39,700 bases of DNA from Neptunitalea chrysea (GCF_027924145.1 NZ_BRVP01000028.1:1-39700), one strand, 5' to 3'. Counted from the stretch's first letter, positions 24,127-33,716 are shown. Made by a program: numbers and translations. Notes: a model not told the origin generated them from the sequence alone.

Positions 24127-25449
24127 TTGGACCCAGAACCCTCGAGTTTTATTAGTCAATTAATTTCAGAAGACGGAATTCTTGTCTTTAGGTTTGCATT
24201 GCTTTTTTTGTTGCTAATTGGTTCTGCTTTTATATCAGGTGCAGAGGTAGCTTATTTTTCGTTTTCTGCTTCAGATATAAGAGAGTTGGAAGAGGAAAAA
24301 ACAACATCTGCGAAAATAATTTACAAACTATTAACAAAGCCTAAAAAGTTTTTAGCAACCCTTTTAATAGCTAATAATGCTATTAATATTGCAGTGGTGT
24401 TGCTTTTTGATACGGTAAACCCATATTTATTTGGTCATATAGAGCCAGAGTGGTTAAAGCTTGTTTTAGAAGTTGGTGTAATAGCCTTCCTGATTTTAAT
24501 GTTTGGGGAAATATTACCGAAAGTATATGCTAACCGAAATAAAAAGAAGTTTGCTTCGTTTATGTCGTATCCGTTAAGTGTGATCGATGTGGTTTTTTCG
24601 CCGTTAAGTGTTCCTATGCGCAATACTACGGTGTTTTTTCAAAAGCATTTAGGAAAGCAGAAATCTAATTTTTCGGTAGATCAATTGTCACATGCGTTAG
24701 AGCTTACATCGGAAGAAGATACAACTTTAGAAGAGCATAAAATTTTAAAAGGAATTGTTTCTTTTGGAAATACAGAGACCAAACAGGTGATGCGTCCGCG
24801 AATAGATATAATTGCGGTTTCTGAAGATATGGAGTTTGGAGAAGTGTTAGAGGAGGTAATTAAAAATGGCTATAGTAGAATTCCTGTGTTTAAAGAAAAT
24901 ATAGATGAAATTACGGGAGTATTGTTTGTGAAAGACTTACTAAGGCATTTAGATAAAGCAAGTTTTGATTGGGTAGCGTTAAAGCAAAAACCGTACTTTG
25001 TACCTGAAAATAAAAAGCTGGATGATTTACTTCAGGAATTTCAGGAGAAGAAGAAGCATTTGGCAATAGTGGTAGATGAATACGGAGGAACCTCTGGGTT
25101 GGTTACTATGGAGGATATTATTGAAGAAATAGTAGGTGATATTTCTGACGAGTTTGATGATGAAGATATTATTTTCTCGATGCTTGATGAAAGTACGTAT
25201 ATTTTTGAAGGTAAAACTGCTTTAAAGGATTTTTACCGAGTTATTAAACTAGAGGATGATGCAATTTTTGAAGAGCACAAAGGAGAGGCAGAAACCATTG
25301 CAGGTTTTGTGTTAGAAATTGCAGGGAACTTTCCGAAGAAAGAAGAAGTAATACTTTTTAGAAATTATTCGTTTACTATAGAAGCTTTAGATAAAAAACG
25401 AATTAAACAAATAAAGGTGGTAATACTACCCGAAGTTGAAGATAATTAG
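24127..25449 (+). CDS. gldE: Gliding motility protein GldE (CBS/CorC membrane protein)
   Basis: 440 aa. The start is TTG at 24127: MDPEPSSF is the family-typical beginning and no ATG is close. The N-terminal DUF21 region has about four membrane segments (18-38, 75-95, 112-132, 145-165). Paired CBS domains follow (about 215-335, with GYSRIPVFKENIDEITGVLFVKDLL and AIVVDEYGGTSGLVTMEDI), then a CorC/HlyC transporter-associated domain (about 350-435). In Flavobacterium johnsoniae gldE is paired with gldD and overexpression affects gliding defects. The gene ends 1 nt before gldD. Confidence 0.93.
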   Translation: MDPEPSSFISQLISEDGILVFRFALLFLLLIGSAFISGAEVAYFSFSASDIRELEEEKTTSAKIIYKLLTKPKKFLATLLIANNAINIAVVLLFDTVNPYLFGHIEPEWLKLVLEVGVIAFLILMFGEILPKVYANRNKKKFASFMSYPLSVIDVVFSPLSVPMRNTTVFFQKHLGKQKSNFSVDQLSHALELTSEEDTTLEEHKILKGIVSFGNTETKQVMRPRIDIIAVSEDMEFGEVLEEVIKNGYSRIPVFKENIDEITGVLFVKDLLRHLDKASFDWVALKQKPYFVPENKKLDDLLQEFQEKKKHLAIVVDEYGGTSGLVTMEDIIEEIVGDISDEFDDEDIIFSMLDESTYIFEGKTALKDFYRVIKLEDDAIFEEHKGEAETIAGFVLEIAGNFPKKEEVILFRNYSFTIEALDKKRIKQIKVVILPEVEDN

Positions 25450-25450
25450 A

Positions 25451-26011
25451 ATGAATAATAAGATTGTTTCTTTTATAATAATAATGTTAGGTTTTGCTAT
25501 AGTGTCTTGCGAAGATACGTTGCCAAAACCTAATGCTATGTTGCGTTTAGAGTATCCTACTGCTAAATATGAAACCTATTATAAAGATGGGTGCGGATAT
25601 GTTTTTGATAAGAATGATTATTCGTATGTGAAAGAGAAAAATGGGTGCAGTGTAGATTTAGTGTATCCGGAAATGAAAGGAACCATCTATTTAAGCTACC
25701 GCACCGTAAACGGAGATATAAAAAAGATTTTGACCGATGTTCAAAAACTTACGTATGAACATGTAGTGAAAGCAGATAACATTATAGAGCAGCCGTATGT
25801 GAATCCTGAAAAAAGAAAGTTTGGGATGTTTTACGAGGTAGATGGAAATGCAGCTTCTCAATCACAATTTTACTTAACGGATAGTGTTTCTCATTTTATA
25901 ATGGGATCTATTTATTTTGATAGCAGACCAAATTATGATTCTATTCTTCCGGCTGCTGTATACTTAAAAGATGATGTAAGGAGAATTATGGAGAGCCTTG
26001 AATGGAGGTAG
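25451..26011 (+). CDS. gldD: Gliding motility lipoprotein GldD
   Basis: 186-aa lipoprotein required for gliding motility and, in F. johnsoniae, for a working type IX secretion apparatus. The ATG at 25451 follows the gldE stop after a single base; an in-frame TTG at 25436 overlaps gldE and is less likely. Signal: MNNKIVSFIIIMLGFAIVSC with lipobox AIVSC, lipidation at C20. The mature start EDTLPKPNAMLRLEYPTAKY is strongly characteristic of GldD. Translation is probably coupled with gldE. Confidence 0.95.
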   Translation: MNNKIVSFIIIMLGFAIVSCEDTLPKPNAMLRLEYPTAKYETYYKDGCGYVFDKNDYSYVKEKNGCSVDLVYPEMKGTIYLSYRTVNGDIKKILTDVQKLTYEHVVKADNIIEQPYVNPEKRKFGMFYEVDGNAASQSQFYLTDSVSHFIMGSIYFDSRPNYDSILPAAVYLKDDVRRIMESLEWR

Positions 26012-26093
26012 TCTTTTTAAATTTTATAAACTTACATAACAATAGCTGTTATTAAACGTTACTACACATACTTAGAAGAATATCTTAGCGTAT

Positions 26094-28400
26094 ATGAAAA
26101 GAATTTTTGCCATTGTTTACTTTTTAACTGCATCCGTTCTGTATGCTCAGGATTGGGAAGGGGAATGGAGTGCGTATTTTTCATATAATGAGATTATTGA
26201 TATTTCTGATGGAGACGACGTATTGTACGTGGCTACAGATAATGCCTTTTTTACTGTAGATAAATCTACCTTTGAGATGGAGAAATATACTACTGTAGAC
26301 GGACTTGCCGGTGAAGATGTGGTTTCGGGGCATTATAGTTCGTTGTCTGATGTGTATATGATGGGGTATGAAAACGGATTGATTCAGGTGTTCGATGCCC
26401 AGACAAAGGATGTTTTGTCTGTAGTAGAGATAATGAATAAGGCAACCATTTCAGGGGGTAGTAAGAGTATTAACCATATAATGGAGTATAATGGGGATGC
26501 TTATTTGTCTTGTGGTTTTGGTATATCTGTGTATGATCTTGATAATTTGGAGTTTGACGATACCTATTATATTGGGGATAACGGTGCTCAGGTAGAGGTG
26601 AATCAGACGGTTGTGTATCAAGGTTATTTGTATGCTGCCACTTCGGAAGGAGTATACCGTGCTATTGTGTCTAATGATAACATTATTGATTTTCAGAATT
26701 GGGAGTTGGTAACAGGTGGGGAATGGACAGGTATTGTTTCGGTTGACGGAAAGTTGGTAGGAACCTACAACAATAGAATGTATAATTACAATGGTTCTTC
26801 ATTTGTGCAGGTAGCTGTGGTATGGGCTATAGATGAATTGAGAGCCGAAGATGGGCATATTTTAGTAACCAGAGATGCTAGAACGTATATTTATGACACC
26901 AATTTTAATTTGGTGTTTTCCATTTTGAATACTGATTTAACTGAGTATGGTAGGGTTAATTATAATAGTTCATTCTTAGAAGATGGGTTGTTGTATTTAG
27001 GTACAGCAGAAGATGGGTTGTTGGTGTTAGCTTACCCTGATATTGATGATGTGATTCAGTTAAAACCAGACGGCCCTTACTATAACAATGCATTTGGATT
27101 GAGTGTTATTAAGCAAAATCTGTGGATTACGTTTGGCGAGTATACCAATCAATATAATCCAACGCCTCCTAATAGCAGAGGGGTGAGTATTTTTAAATCA
27201 GCTTTAGATGAATGGGTTCAAATTCCGTTTGATAGCTTGTTAGGATGTAGAAATTTGGCAAATATTAGCTATAGTAAGAATCAGGTAAATGAAGTTTATA
27301 TCAGTTCTTATATAGATGGAATAGTTAAAATAAGGAATGAAGGAGAAGAGATTACAAAGTATGATGAAACCAACAGTCTGTTAGATTATATAGTGTACCC
27401 TACCAACCCTAATAATGTAAGCGATGTTCGTATTTTAGGTACTGCCTTTGATAGTGATGATAATTTATGGGTAACTAATGGCTATGTCAATGATGCTATT
27501 AAAGTGTTGGGTGAAGACGGAGGCTGGGATGAGTATAGTGTGTATGATGTAATTGAAGATCCGTTTACGGATTTAGCATATAAAGAAATTGTAATAGCTC
27601 CTAATAACTTTAAGTTTATTTCTACATCGAGTCATGGGGTGCTTGGGTTCTATGAAAATAATGGTTCTCCGTTGGTGAGGATTATGCAAGATGGGGAAGG
27701 CGATGGTAACTTGCCTGATGATGATGTTAGGGCACTGGCTTTTGATGATAATAATGTTTTATGGATAGGAACTATTAAGGGACTTAGAGTTTTCTATAAT
27801 TTTTCAGGGTTTTTTACTAGCGACAATATAGAGTCTAGTCAGGTGATTATTACCGAGGATGGAGAGGCTAGTGAATTGTTGTACCAACAATGGATAAATG
27901 ATATTTATGTAGATGGGGCTAATAATAAGTGGATAGGAACGGCAGACAGTGGAGTTTTTTACTTAAGTAGTGATGGGCAAGAAACGATTTACCATTTTAC
28001 TACAGATAATTCTCCTTTGCCTTCTAATAGTGTAAATATTATTGTAGCTAATGAGTCGTCTGGAGAGGTGTTTTTTGCAACCAGTAAAGGAATTGTTTCT
28101 TTTATGGGGTTGGCAACTACAGGCCAAGAAACACTGTCAGATGTATACGCGTATCCAAATCCGGTGAGACCTGAGTTTGAAGGTAAGGTAACTATTAGAA
28201 ACTTAACCGATAATGCTAGAGTTAAAATTACGGATGTGGCTGGAAATCTTGTGTATGATATAGAGTCTAAAGGAGGAGCAGTGCAGTGGAATTTAACCGC
28301 TTTCGATCAATACAAGGTTGCATCAGGAGTGTATTTTGTGCTTGTTAGTAGCGAAGACGGGTCTGATGTACAAGTAACAAAAATTATGGTAATACGATAA
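26094..28400 (+). CDS. porZ: Type IX secretion protein PorZ (beta-propeller with C-terminal sorting domain)
   Basis: 768 aa. Signal peptide (MKRIFAIVYFLTASVLYAQ, cleavage near A18). The body is made of two-component-regulator-propeller-like blades (VLYVATDNAFFTVDKST; LWIGTIKGLRVFYNF; KWIGTADSGVFYLSSDG). The last roughly 80 residues form a type A sorting domain starting DVYAYPNPVRPEFEGKVTI and ending VTKIMVIR. Length, domain order and position between gldD and recO fit PorZ, the surface component that in Porphyromonas gingivalis works with the PorU sortase. The name is inferred; other propeller proteins with sorting tails exist. Confidence 0.85.
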   Translation: MKRIFAIVYFLTASVLYAQDWEGEWSAYFSYNEIIDISDGDDVLYVATDNAFFTVDKSTFEMEKYTTVDGLAGEDVVSGHYSSLSDVYMMGYENGLIQVFDAQTKDVLSVVEIMNKATISGGSKSINHIMEYNGDAYLSCGFGISVYDLDNLEFDDTYYIGDNGAQVEVNQTVVYQGYLYAATSEGVYRAIVSNDNIIDFQNWELVTGGEWTGIVSVDGKLVGTYNNRMYNYNGSSFVQVAVVWAIDELRAEDGHILVTRDARTYIYDTNFNLVFSILNTDLTEYGRVNYNSSFLEDGLLYLGTAEDGLLVLAYPDIDDVIQLKPDGPYYNNAFGLSVIKQNLWITFGEYTNQYNPTPPNSRGVSIFKSALDEWVQIPFDSLLGCRNLANISYSKNQVNEVYISSYIDGIVKIRNEGEEITKYDETNSLLDYIVYPTNPNNVSDVRILGTAFDSDDNLWVTNGYVNDAIKVLGEDGGWDEYSVYDVIEDPFTDLAYKEIVIAPNNFKFISTSSHGVLGFYENNGSPLVRIMQDGEGDGNLPDDDVRALAFDDNNVLWIGTIKGLRVFYNFSGFFTSDNIESSQVIITEDGEASELLYQQWINDIYVDGANNKWIGTADSGVFYLSSDGQETIYHFTTDNSPLPSNSVNIIVANESSGEVFFATSKGIVSFMGLATTGQETLSDVYAYPNPVRPEFEGKVTIRNLTDNARVKITDVAGNLVYDIESKGGAVQWNLTAFDQYKVASGVYFVLVSSEDGSDVQVTKIMVIR

Positions 28401-29120
28401 ATGAGAGTCAGTACTCCGGCCATAGTATTGCATGCCCATAAATATGGAGATACTTCCCTTATAGTTAAATTGTATACAGCCTCTTCTGGTATAAAATCAT
28501 ATATGTTGAGGGGCGTGTTAACTTCTAAAAAAGGCAAAACCAAAGCAGCCTATTTTCAGCCACTTATGCAGTTAGAGGTGGTTGCAAACCACAAACAAGG
28601 AAATGCTCTTAATTCTATTTCCGAAGCCAAGGTGTTGTATCCGTATGCTTCATTACATACTAATTTTACCAAGAGTGCGCTGGTTTTCTTTTTGTCGGAG
28701 GTGTTGTATTCGGTACTACGTGAAGAGGAAGGTAATGTGCCTATGTTTGAGTATATAGTTGCTTTGTTACAATGGTTAGATATGCACGATGAGGTAGCTA
28801 ATTTTCATATCTACTTTATGTTGCATTTAACTCGTTTTTTGGGTTTTTATCCAGATGATATTTCGGAAGAAGCGAGTTGTTTTGATCTTTCAGAAGGAAT
28901 GTTTTTATCAAAACCGATTTCTACTCAGTATGTAGAAGATCAGCAGTTGGAATTGTTCAAGATGCTTTTGCAAACGACTCCCGAAGCACTTCACGAAATA
29001 AAAATGTCTAAGGTAAATCGCCGTGATTTATTAGAAAAGATCCTGGTTTTTTACCAGTTACATTTGGATGGTTTCCGTACGCCGAGATCCTTAAAAATAC
29101 TCACAGATCTTATGGGGTAA
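28401..29120 (+). CDS. recO: DNA repair protein RecO
   Basis: 239 aa. Recombination mediator that loads RecA onto SSB-coated DNA. N-terminal OB-fold (MRVSTPAIVLHAHKYGDTSL, SGIKSYMLRGV), then a helical domain. The zinc-finger cysteines found in many RecO proteins are not conserved here: only C174 appears in the expected region (EEASCFDLSEG). The ATG directly follows the porZ stop with zero spacing, so translation is likely coupled. Confidence 0.93.
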   Translation: MRVSTPAIVLHAHKYGDTSLIVKLYTASSGIKSYMLRGVLTSKKGKTKAAYFQPLMQLEVVANHKQGNALNSISEAKVLYPYASLHTNFTKSALVFFLSEVLYSVLREEEGNVPMFEYIVALLQWLDMHDEVANFHIYFMLHLTRFLGFYPDDISEEASCFDLSEGMFLSKPISTQYVEDQQLELFKMLLQTTPEALHEIKMSKVNRRDLLEKILVFYQLHLDGFRTPRSLKILTDLMG

Positions 29121-29198
29121 CTTTTAGCGGTAAATTAAAGTTCAATTCATTGAAATTTAGTAATTTCGCTGACTTAATAAAAGTAACTACGTTTTATA

Positions 29199-32100
29199 AT
29201 GAAGTTTGCAGAGTACAAAGGACTTGATTTACCAAAGGTTGCAGAAGAAATCCTTAATTTTTGGGAGGAGCAAGATATTTTTGATAAGAGTATAACTACA
29301 AGAGAAGGTAAAGCACCATTTGTGTTTTTTGAAGGGCCGCCATCCGCTAACGGATTACCTGGTATTCACCACGTAATGGCACGTTCTATTAAAGATATTT
29401 TTTGTAGATATAAAACTCAAAAAGGATATCAGGTAAAGCGTAAAGCTGGTTGGGATACTCATGGATTGCCGGTAGAATTAGGTGTAGAGAAAGAATTGGG
29501 TATTACCAAAGAAGATATTGGAAAGAAAATTACCGTTGAAGAATACAATCAGGCTTGTAAAAATGCCGTAATGCGTTATACAGATATCTGGAACAACCTT
29601 ACTCGCGAAATGGGGTATTGGGTAGATATGGAAGATCCGTATATTACGTATAAGCCAAAATATATGGAGAGTGTTTGGTGGTTGCTAAAACAAATTTATG
29701 ATAAGAATTTGTTGTATAAAGGGTATACCATACAACCATATTCTCCAAAGGCTGGTACCGGACTTAGTTCGCACGAACTAAACCAACCAGGATGTTACCG
29801 CGATGTGTCAGATACTACAGTAGTGGCTCAGTTTAAAGCGGTAGATGCCTCGTTACCTGAGTTTTTACAAGGGTATGGAGATGTGCATATCTTAGCATGG
29901 ACTACTACTCCTTGGACATTGCCTTCTAATACGGCATTAACCGTTGGTCCAAAAATTGAATATGTATTGGTGAAAACCTTTAACCAATATACTTTTGAGC
30001 CAATAAATGTGATTGTTGGAAAACCATTGGTTGCTAAACAATTTGCAGGTAAGTTTAAGCAGGTTGAAACAGAAGAAGCGCTTGCTGCTTATAAGAAAGA
30101 GGATAAAAAAATACCATATGTACTTGTAAAAGAATTTACAGGTGCTGATTTAGTAGGGACTAAGTATGAGCAATTATTGTCATATGCATTGCCGTACGAA
30201 AATCCTGAAAATGCTTTTAGAGTTATTGCAGGTGATTTTGTAACTACTGAAGATGGTACAGGTATTGTTCATACGGCGCCTACATTTGGTGCAGATGATG
30301 CTAAGGTGGCTAAAGAAGCTACGCCTGAGGTACCACCTATGTTGGTAATAGACGAGAATGATAATTTGGTTCCGTTGGTAGATTTACAAGGTCGTTTTAG
30401 AGCAGATTTACCAGAAGTTGGAGGTAAGTATGTGAAAAATGAATACTACGATGAGGGAACTGCACCTGAGAAATCGGTAGATGTAGAAATTGCTATTAGG
30501 TTAAAAGAAGAAAATAAAGCCTTTAAGGTTGAAAAATATGTCCACAGTTACCCGCACTGTTGGAGAACTGATAAACCTGTGTTGTACTACCCACTAGATA
30601 GCTGGTTTATTAAAGTTACCGATGTGAAAGACAGAATGTTTGAATTAAACGAAACTATTAACTGGAAGCCTAAGGCTACTGGTGAGGGGCGTTTTGGTAA
30701 TTGGTTAAAAAATGCGAATGACTGGAATTTGTCTCGTTCTCGTTTCTGGGGTATTCCATTACCAATATGGAGAACAGAAGATGGTAAAGAGGAGCTAATT
30801 GTTGGTTCTGTTGAAGAGTTAAAAGCTGAAATTGCAAAAGCAGTAGAAGCGGGTGTAATGGCTGAAGAGGTGTTTGCCGACTTTGAGGTGGGTAACATGA
30901 ATGAAGAGAACTATGATAAAATTGATTTACACAAAAATGTAGTAGATAAAATTATTTTAGTATCTGCTAGCGGTAAACCAATGAAGCGTGAGAGCGATTT
31001 AATTGATGTTTGGTTTGATTCTGGTTCTATGCCGTATGCACAATGGCATTACCCTTTTGAGAATAAAGAACTTATAGAAGATAAATTATCGTACCCTGCA
31101 GATTATATTGCAGAAGGGGTAGACCAAACACGTGGTTGGTTTTATACATTACATGCTATTGGTACCTTGGTATTTGATTCGGTTGCCTACAAAAATGTGG
31201 TGTCTAACGGATTGGTATTGGATAAGAACGGACAGAAAATGTCGAAACGTTTAGGGAATGCGGTAGACCCGTTTGAAACCTTAAAAGCTTTTGGTCCTGA
31301 TGCTACCCGTTGGTACATGATTAGTAATGCAAACCCTTGGGATAACCTGAAGTTTGATGTAGAGGGTATTGCTGAGGTACGACGTAAATTTTTTGGAACC
31401 TTATACAATACGTATTCGTTCTTTAGTTTATATGCAAACATAGATAACTTTACCTATGCTGAACCTGATGTGCCTTTAGAGGAACGTCCTGAAATAGACA
31501 GATGGGTACTTTCTGAACTTCATACCTTGATTAAAAAGGTAGATGAAGCTTTTGCTGATTATGAGCCTACCAGGGCTGCCAGAGCTATTTCAGATTTTGT
31601 TCAGGAGAACTTAAGTAACTGGTTTGTTCGTTTAAGTAGAAGACGTTTCTGGAAAGGAGAGTACGGGCAAGATAAAATATCTGCTTATCAAACCTTATAT
31701 ACATCATTGGTAACTGTAGCTAAGTTGGCTGCGCCAATTGCGCCTTTCTTTACAGATAGATTATATAAAGATCTTACGTTAGCTACAGGGAAAGAAACTT
31801 TTGAGAGTGTTCACATAGCAGAATTTCCTGTTTTTGTAGAAAACTTTGTTGATAAATCATTGGAGAGTAAAATGGCTAAGGCGCAAACAATTTCTTCATT
31901 GGTTTTATCGTTACGTAAGAAGGAGATGATAAAAGTGCGTCAACCACTGCAAAAGGTAATAATACCAGTACTTAGCGACACTGATAAAGAAGAGATTGCA
32001 GCGGTGGCAGATCTTATAAAGTCTGAGGTAAATGTGAAAGAGATAGCGCTTTTAGATGATGCTTCAGGGGTGTTAGTAAAACAAATTAAGCCGAATTTCA

Positions 32101-32597
32101 AGGTTTTAGGACCTCGATTTGGTAAAGATATGAAGTTGATTGCCAGTGAAATAGCTAAATTTGGTCAGGGAGAAATTCAACAAATTGAGCGTGAAGGTAG
32201 TATAACTGTTGATATTAACGGAAAAAGTGTTATTTTAGGAACCGAAGAAGTGGAAATCACTTCTCAGGATATCGAAGGATGGTTGGTAGCAAATTCAGGT
32301 CCTTTAACAGTTGCACTTGATGTAACATTGACCGATGAATTGCGTAATGAGGGGATAGCCAGAGAGCTAATTAACCGAATTCAAAACATCCGAAAAGATT
32401 CTGGATTTGAAGTAACTGATAAAATCAACATAAAACTTCTGAAGAACGAGACCATTGAAAAGGCTGTGTTGGCAAACGAGGAATATATTAAAACTGAAAC
32501 GTTAACCGCTAGTCTAATGTTTGAAGAAACACTGGAAACTGGTTTAGAAGTAGAATTTGATGATTTACATACTAAATTGTCTATTGAAAAACACTAA
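29199..32597 (+). CDS. ileS: Isoleucine--tRNA ligase, long IleS2-like form with GIHH signature
   Basis: 1132 aa class I synthetase, longer than the 940-aa E. coli type and matching the eukaryote-like IleS2 form. The Rossmann signature is PPSANGLPGIHHVMARSIKD: the HxGH position reads G55-I56-H57-H58, with the first and third residues exchanged. The second signature KMSKR is intact (680-684). The CP1 editing domain lies at about 200-420 (ILAWTTTPWTLPSNTAL; EDGTGIVHTAPTFG). The anticodon-binding domain starts near 770 (EIDRWVLSELHTLIKKV), and a long C-terminal extension follows. The ATG is 78 nt after recO. Confidence 0.96.
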   Translation: MKFAEYKGLDLPKVAEEILNFWEEQDIFDKSITTREGKAPFVFFEGPPSANGLPGIHHVMARSIKDIFCRYKTQKGYQVKRKAGWDTHGLPVELGVEKELGITKEDIGKKITVEEYNQACKNAVMRYTDIWNNLTREMGYWVDMEDPYITYKPKYMESVWWLLKQIYDKNLLYKGYTIQPYSPKAGTGLSSHELNQPGCYRDVSDTTVVAQFKAVDASLPEFLQGYGDVHILAWTTTPWTLPSNTALTVGPKIEYVLVKTFNQYTFEPINVIVGKPLVAKQFAGKFKQVETEEALAAYKKEDKKIPYVLVKEFTGADLVGTKYEQLLSYALPYENPENAFRVIAGDFVTTEDGTGIVHTAPTFGADDAKVAKEATPEVPPMLVIDENDNLVPLVDLQGRFRADLPEVGGKYVKNEYYDEGTAPEKSVDVEIAIRLKEENKAFKVEKYVHSYPHCWRTDKPVLYYPLDSWFIKVTDVKDRMFELNETINWKPKATGEGRFGNWLKNANDWNLSRSRFWGIPLPIWRTEDGKEELIVGSVEELKAEIAKAVEAGVMAEEVFADFEVGNMNEENYDKIDLHKNVVDKIILVSASGKPMKRESDLIDVWFDSGSMPYAQWHYPFENKELIEDKLSYPADYIAEGVDQTRGWFYTLHAIGTLVFDSVAYKNVVSNGLVLDKNGQKMSKRLGNAVDPFETLKAFGPDATRWYMISNANPWDNLKFDVEGIAEVRRKFFGTLYNTYSFFSLYANIDNFTYAEPDVPLEERPEIDRWVLSELHTLIKKVDEAFADYEPTRAARAISDFVQENLSNWFVRLSRRRFWKGEYGQDKISAYQTLYTSLVTVAKLAAPIAPFFTDRLYKDLTLATGKETFESVHIAEFPVFVENFVDKSLESKMAKAQTISSLVLSLRKKEMIKVRQPLQKVIIPVLSDTDKEEIAAVADLIKSEVNVKEIALLDDASGVLVKQIKPNFKVLGPRFGKDMKLIASEIAKFGQGEIQQIEREGSITVDINGKSVILGTEEVEITSQDIEGWLVANSGPLTVALDVTLTDELRNEGIARELINRIQNIRKDSGFEVTDKINIKLLKNETIEKAVLANEEYIKTETLTASLMFEETLETGLEVEFDDLHTKLSIEKH

Positions 32598-32602
32598 GGC
32601 CT

Positions 32603-32989
32603 ATGCAAACAGATGATGTTAAAGTAAGGTACTCCGATAAAGATTTAGAGGAGTTTAGAGTTCTGATTCAGGGTAAAATTGAGAAGGCGCAGGAAGGACT
32701 GCAGCTTATCAAGAGTGCCTATATGAATGATGGGAACAATGGTACCGACGATACTTCACCAACCTTCAAAGCGTTTGAGGAAGGGTCTGAGACCATGAGT
32801 AAAGAAGCGAACACACAGTTGGCTTTGAGACAAGAAAAATTCATCAGAGATTTAAAAAATGCTTTGATTAGAATTGAAAACAAGACCTATGGTATTTGTA
32901 GGGTAACTGGAAAACTTATTAATAAAGAGCGTTTGAAGTTAGTTCCGCATGCTACATTAAGTATCGAAGCTAAGAAAACGCAAAAATAA
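32603..32989 (+). CDS. DksA/TraR-like protein with degenerate zinc finger
   Basis: 128 aa. A helical coiled-coil front (about 12-95, DKDLEEFRVLIQGKIEKAQEG ... FIRDLKNALIRIENKTYG) is followed by the DksA-type finger region ICRVTGKLINKERL with VPHATLSIEAK. Of the four cysteines in a classical C4 finger only C99 remains; T102 and the ATLS segment occupy the others. This looks like the Bacteroidota form of the family. DksA relatives bind RNA polymerase and modulate rRNA and amino-acid promoters. It begins 5 nt after the ileS stop, so it is co-transcribed with it. Confidence 0.88.
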   Translation: MQTDDVKVRYSDKDLEEFRVLIQGKIEKAQEGLQLIKSAYMNDGNNGTDDTSPTFKAFEEGSETMSKEANTQLALRQEKFIRDLKNALIRIENKTYGICRVTGKLINKERLKLVPHATLSIEAKKTQK

Positions 32990-32993
32990 ATAG

Positions 32994-33017
32994 AGCGCCT
33001 TTACGGCGCTTTTTTTA
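32994..33017 (+). terminator. Intrinsic terminator after the DksA-like gene
   Basis: AGCGCC and GGCGCT (6 bp) with 5-nt loop TTTAC, then eight Ts. It starts 4 nt after the stop codon and ends 13 nt before the next ATG. Confidence 0.88.
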
Positions 33018-33030
33018 TATTGCCTCCCTT

Positions 33031-33663
33031 ATGAGTATAAGTAGAGGTGTAGTTTATATATATGTATTACTAGGATGTATGGCTAATGTATTTGCGCAAA
33101 AGGTAAGTACAAAGCTATTACAGATACCTAATGTAGAATATATAACTATAAATACCGATATCATATCTGACTTAGAACTCACAACAGATGAGGCAAAAAC
33201 AGTATTTGTGGAAGCTCAGTTTGATGGAGAGTATAACGAGTCATTATTTATTACCACTAAACAAGAAGGAAGTCAATTAGATTTAGGAGTGCATTTTGGT
33301 CCTATATTTGAAAATTTTGATGATAAACTAGCTGCCAATAAGCAACTATCTATAAAGATGAAAGTAGTGGTGCCAAAAAATAGCGTAGTTATTGTAAACG
33401 GAACCAGTACAATTACCCATGTTAGTGGTGATTACAAGAAGATACAACTGTATATGCATGACGGAAATTGTTATGTTTCAGATGTTAAAGGTGAGGGAGA
33501 AATAGTAACTTTTAGTGGAGACGTTTTAGTAGAAAGCTATAATGGCGAAATAATAGCTAACTCAGATTATGGAATGGTAAAAGTGGTTAAACAAATAAAA
33601 TATCCTTTTAAGTTAAATATTCATAGTGTTAAAGGTGATATTCGTGTTAATACAATCAAATAA
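33031..33663 (+). CDS. Secreted beta-rich protein (DUF4097-like), unknown function
   Basis: 210 aa with a signal peptide (MSISRGVVYIYVLLGCMANVFAQ; cleavage near A22). The mature part has the repeated short-strand pattern of DUF4097/adhesin-like beta-solenoids: QLSIKMKVVVPKNSVVIVNG, then THVSGDYKKIQLYMHDGNCY, VSDVKGEGEIVTFSGDVLVE, and a final GDIRVNTIK. The family match is by pattern only. It sits between a terminator and lspA, 54 nt upstream of lspA. A cysteine at position 16 in the leader is not in a good lipobox, so I treat it as non-lipidated. Confidence 0.75.
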   Translation: MSISRGVVYIYVLLGCMANVFAQKVSTKLLQIPNVEYITINTDIISDLELTTDEAKTVFVEAQFDGEYNESLFITTKQEGSQLDLGVHFGPIFENFDDKLAANKQLSIKMKVVVPKNSVVIVNGTSTITHVSGDYKKIQLYMHDGNCYVSDVKGEGEIVTFSGDVLVESYNGEIIANSDYGMVKVVKQIKYPFKLNIHSVKGDIRVNTIK

Positions 33664-33667
33664 TTGC

Positions 33668-33675
33668 TATTTTTG
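33668..33675 (+). promoter_or_regulatory. Probable lspA promoter -7 box (TATTTTTG)
   Basis: TAnnTTTG match just after the preceding stop codon and 41 nt before the lspA ATG. The -33 element would fall inside the upstream gene and is not evident. Confidence 0.45.
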
Positions 33676-33716
33676 ACACTGCTATTTGGGGCGTAGCCTC
33701 AATAAAATACAAACAA

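Noticed and set aside
25436-25450. Earlier TTG start for gldD
   Set aside because: It overlaps the gldE stop, and the lipoprotein signal begins cleanly at the ATG at 25451.
30587-31441. Antisense frames of 84-103 codons inside ileS
   Set aside because: They are shadows of a strongly conserved synthetase on the opposite strand.
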